DNA of 64,000 nucleotides from the NCBI GenBank assembly GCA_001464455.1, contig LNEI01000027.1, positions 62,001-126,000 of the forward strand, read 5' to 3'. The position numbers were made by a program, and so were the translations under genes. This document shows, piece after piece, positions 61,459-64,000 of the stretch. Position 1 is the first letter of the stretch. Each line of letters begins with the position of its first letter. The notes under the pieces were generated by a model. The model searched no databases. It was not told where the DNA came from and worked only from the letters and a program-made list of their open reading frames with translations. Origin of the DNA: Acidobacteria bacterium Ga0077534 (GTDB taxonomy: Bacteria > Acidobacteriota > Blastocatellia > Pyrinomonadales > Pyrinomonadaceae).

Positions 61459-62460
61459 ATGAAGAAACGAAATATCGCAATCGCGGCGGGTAGTGCGGTC
61501 GGGGCGGCTCTTTTAGTGAAATTGTTGATGCGTGCGGACACGGTCAAATGGGAAATGGTCGCTGACCACGTTCCGCATTCCGAAAGGTCGCATTTCGTCA
61601 ACGTCGACGGTGCTCGCGTGCATTATCAGGAATTTGGAGACCGTACGGCTCCGCCGATGATCCTGATCCACGGTTACACGGCCTCGGTCTACGTCTGGAA
61701 AACGGTTGCACCGATGCTCGCGGACGCCGGGTTTCGGGTTATCGCGGTCGATCTGCTTGGGTTTGGTTATTCGGAAAAGCCTTCGTGGTTTGATTACACG
61801 ATCGATTCGCAGGCGAGAATGATCTCGCGGTTTATGGACACGCTCGGGATCGGACGGGCAACCATCGTCGGCAGTTCTTACGGTGGGGCCGTTACGCTGA
61901 CCCTTGCACTCGACTATCCTGAACGAGCCGAGAAAATCGTGCTCGTCGACGCCGTCTGCAACGACGAGGTAAAGAATCACCCGATCCTGCGGCTCGCCTC
62001 GCTGCGAGGCATCGGCGAAGCGATGACCCCATTTTTACTGGATTCAAAGACTTTCCTTCGGTTTCGCATGCAGAGTACGCTCGCCGGGGCGAATCATCAC
62101 TTGATAACAGACGACCGCATAGAATCGATCCGCCGCCCGCTCCACGCCGCAGACGGCCACCGCTCGGTCCTCGCCACATCGCGAAACTGGCACGCCGACC
62201 GCCTCGAACAAGACGCGCACCTCATCAAACAGCCGACGCTGATAATCTGGGGCGACCAGGACACCGTCATCGATATCAAAAACGGCCACACGCTCCACCG
62301 CGAGATCCTGAATTCCCGCTTCGTCATCTTCAAAGACTGCGGCCACGTCCCGCAGGAAGAAAGAAGCGAACTCTTCACCGAACTCGTCAGCGAATTCGCC
62401 CATGACAAGAAAGGCAGGATCGAGGCAAGAGAAGGGGATGATGTGCGGTTGGAGATATGA
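61459..62460 (+). CDS. Membrane-anchored alpha/beta-hydrolase
   Basis: 333 residues. N-terminal helix IAIAAGSAVGAALLVKLLM anchors it. Catalytic triad: nucleophile Ser in VGSSYGGAVTL, Asp in IWGDQDTVIDI and His in CGHVPQEER. Oxyanion HGYTAS is conserved. It hydrolyses esters or epoxides of unknown nature. The stop overlaps the next ATG by 4 bases. Confidence 0.9.
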   Translation: MKKRNIAIAAGSAVGAALLVKLLMRADTVKWEMVADHVPHSERSHFVNVDGARVHYQEFGDRTAPPMILIHGYTASVYVWKTVAPMLADAGFRVIAVDLLGFGYSEKPSWFDYTIDSQARMISRFMDTLGIGRATIVGSSYGGAVTLTLALDYPERAEKIVLVDAVCNDEVKNHPILRLASLRGIGEAMTPFLLDSKTFLRFRMQSTLAGANHHLITDDRIESIRRPLHAADGHRSVLATSRNWHADRLEQDAHLIKQPTLIIWGDQDTVIDIKNGHTLHREILNSRFVIFKDCGHVPQEERSELFTELVSEFAHDKKGRIEAREGDDVRLEI

Positions 62461-62915
62461 CTGATCAGATGCACATAGCCATACGGATTGTCGGAGGGTT
62501 TGTTGGCATTACATACGCCGCCATCTTCTTTTTCCTTTCCATGATCTCCTTTGGCGGAGGTCATGGAACTGGGTTTTTCCTTTTGATGTGGTTGCCGTTC
62601 CCATTTGGCCTACTGTTTTTTCCGGTGATAGCTGTTGTAGCAGCTGATTTGAGAACGAAACAGGCACGAATCTTGTTTTTAATTGTTCAAGGTGTCCATT
62701 TCATTCTGGTTATGTGCGGATTTGCTCTCTACCTGCTTGGTAAAGGACAGAGTCTGTCGACCGTTTGGCCAATTGTTGGGGGCGAAATTTGCATTCTTTT
62801 TGGGATGTATATTGTTGGTCAAATAGGGCTATGGTACACATTCGCGAAGTTTTATAACGGGGGCTTGAATAAACGTTTAAAATCTGCGAGCGGTTTTCTA
62901 TCTATTGAATTGTGA
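62457..62915 (+). CDS. Hypothetical four-helix membrane protein
   Basis: 152 residues. Start overlaps the hydrolase stop (ATGA). Four hydrophobic helices (IRIVGGFVGITYAAIFFFLS, LMWLPFPFGLLFFPVIAVVAA, ILFLIVQGVHFILVMCGFAL, IVGGEICILFGMYIVGQIG). Base composition is AT-richer than the neighbour's, perhaps recently acquired. No known family. Confidence 0.65.
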   Translation: MTDQMHIAIRIVGGFVGITYAAIFFFLSMISFGGGHGTGFFLLMWLPFPFGLLFFPVIAVVAADLRTKQARILFLIVQGVHFILVMCGFALYLLGKGQSLSTVWPIVGGEICILFGMYIVGQIGLWYTFAKFYNGGLNKRLKSASGFLSIEL

Positions 62916-62932
62916 CCTTGGTTTCTGATTTC

Positions 62933-63153
62933 CGGTCGCTGAAGGCGACAAAGATAATAGCCTGGGGTGAAGCGAAGCTTTGCGAGCGTAACCCCAGGTA
63001 AATTAATGAAATGATCTTCCGACGCTGAAGGCGTCGAACAAAACGAGTGGAGGCGTTGCTCGCTTTCAGCGAGCGAATCTGGGCGTGATCCGAGTCCTGG
63101 GGTTCCGCAAAGCCTTCACCCCAGGCTATTATCTTAGTCGCCTTCAGCGACCG
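62933..63153. repeat. Composite palindromic element (REP/BIME-like)
   Basis: Outer arms 62933-62972 and 63114-63153 are inverted with 39 of 40 positions matching. Inside lie further hairpins: GACGCTGAAGGCGTC (around 63021-63035), GCTCGCTTTCAGCGAGC (63058-63074), and two with a CCTGGGG/CCCCAGG stem. The hairpins share the core CGCTGAAGGCG or CGCTGAAAGCG with stems that changed on both sides together. No ORF is contained. It fills the gap before the aminotransferase. Confidence 0.9.
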
Positions 63154-63181
63154 ATAACCACAAGTCTATCTCCGAGAGCTG

Positions 63182-63943
63182 ATGGATAATCGCAAAAACT
63201 TCAAACTTTACGGCTCGGGGATATTTTCAACTATCGCGGTCAGCGAAGGCAGGCCTCTTCAATGGGAAAAGCACTGGAAACGGCTTCAGGCGAATGCTGC
63301 AACGGTCGGTATCGATATGCAGGCCTTCCAGCCTGACGCCGTACTCGCGAAACTCACCACGGCGATCAACGACAAAGGGTTGACCGATGGAAAAGCCCGG
63401 CTTACCTTTTACGATAACCGCGCCAGCGAGATCTGGCCGGACGATGCGGCGCCGGATGGTAGAACGGCTTTGGATATTCTGATCGGGGAACGCCGATCCT
63501 TGCCAAAAGACTTCCGGCTTTCCGTTTCTCCTTACCCGATCAATTCCCGCTCACCGCTCGTGGGGGTTAAATCCTGCAACTACCTCGAACCGATCCTGTC
63601 GCTCGAAGAAGCGAAGAAGCGCGGGTTTCATGAGTCGATAAGACTCAACGAACGCGGGCACGTGACGAGTGCTTGTATGGCGAATGTGTTTTGGGAAAAG
63701 GGCGGCGAGATATTTACGCCTGCCCTGTCGACCGGCTGCCTGGCGGGAACGACGCGGGAATATGTTCTCGAGAATATCGACTGCCGCGAGGTGGAGGCAG
63801 CGATCGGTGAGATCGAGTCGGCCGATGCGGTTTTTTTGACCTCGGCCGGGCTAGGCATAGTTCGCGTCGCTGAATTGAACTGCCGGAAACTGTCCGGACA
63901 ATCTCACCCGGTACTAGATCTCTGGCCGCCGAAGACGCTCTAG
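63182..63943 (+). CDS. Class IV aminotransferase (PabC/branched-chain-like)
   Basis: 253 residues, shorter than branched-chain aminotransferases (~300) and like aminodeoxychorismate lyase. PLP lysine in VGVKSCNYLEPIL. NERGHVTSACMANVFW is the class IV loop, and STGCLAGTTREYVLE the phosphate-binding end. It may make p-aminobenzoate (lyase) or transaminate branched-chain acids. The context gives no decision. Confidence 0.85.
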   Translation: MDNRKNFKLYGSGIFSTIAVSEGRPLQWEKHWKRLQANAATVGIDMQAFQPDAVLAKLTTAINDKGLTDGKARLTFYDNRASEIWPDDAAPDGRTALDILIGERRSLPKDFRLSVSPYPINSRSPLVGVKSCNYLEPILSLEEAKKRGFHESIRLNERGHVTSACMANVFWEKGGEIFTPALSTGCLAGTTREYVLENIDCREVEAAIGEIESADAVFLTSAGLGIVRVAELNCRKLSGQSHPVLDLWPPKTL

Positions 63944-64000
63944 CGCTATCCATCAAAGCCACTACCAAGCGTCTCGTCGACTTGACATTTGTGCAAATGT

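Noticed and set aside
1-64000. CRISPR array or prophage
   Set aside because: No regularly spaced direct repeats with unique spacers and no phage structural genes are visible.

Overview
The window looks like chromosomal DNA of an Acidobacteriota member, most likely class Blastocatellia (Pyrinomonadaceae-like). This is an inference. It rests on several sequence habits: moderately high GC with GC-rich third codon positions, many secreted metallopeptidases (M28, M20, M1, M61), a lipoprotein with an Asn/Thr/Ser-rich tail (42591-43505), a fused alpha/beta E1 2-oxo-acid dehydrogenase, and many families of intergenic palindromic repeats. No rRNA or other phylogenetic marker is present to prove it. 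About 60 genes are packed tightly on both strands, often with 1-4 base stop/start overlaps. I see no CRISPR array, transposase or prophage.

Layout. 1-5.9 kb is the most accessory-looking part: a conserved small protein, a lone 1341-residue fused restriction-modification enzyme with a palindromic repeat inserted in frame, and a winged-helix protein that may be AlkZ-like. 6-9.4 kb holds secreted M28 and M20 peptidases. 9.5-11.2 kb holds a RibD/DHFR-like reductase, a HigBA-type toxin-antitoxin pair and a CPCC protein. 11.2-18.3 kb holds the fused E1 dehydrogenase, an M1 peptidase, a secreted cyclophilin, a TPR protein and an SPL-type radical SAM protein. 18.3-20.8 kb is a compact minus-strand run: VapB, VapC, a DUF6036-type nucleotidyltransferase, a histidine-free partner, GNAT and YcxB. 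20.9-28 kb is largely housekeeping (acyl-CoA dehydrogenase, flippase-like membrane protein, GltX, cupin, isocitrate dehydrogenase). 28.3-30.4 kb is a three-gene membrane operon behind a membrane-anchored LuxR-type regulator, then tRNA-Ser(GCU). 30.5-40.6 kb carries an outer-membrane barrel protein, a large NtrB-like histidine kinase, an MFS exporter, an M61 peptidase, a TolB-like lipoprotein and DinB. 40.9-51.3 kb carries MurA, HIT, a TPR lipoprotein, a sigma-54 activator, SelB, DUF2071, FolA, Mpo1-like and a sugar kinase. 51.4-55.7 kb carries transketolase, a second VapBC and a D-threonine-aldolase-like enzyme. 55.7-64 kb carries a cystatin-like protein, a serine hydrolase, MsrB, two fasciclin proteins, RecX, TruB, an alpha/beta hydrolase and a class IV aminotransferase.

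The most noteworthy signals are: (1) nested palindromic elements, one of which lies in frame inside the restriction-modification gene and one of which supplies the stop codon and last residues of a DUF2071 protein; (2) stacked, translationally coupled toxin-antitoxin-like genes, including a nucleotidyltransferase whose partner has no HEPN active site; (3) SelB without other selenocysteine genes nearby; (4) a sigma-54 activator with GAFTDA in place of GAFTGA; (5) a bacterial cystatin-like secreted protein. All functions are read from motifs by eye; no database search was run.
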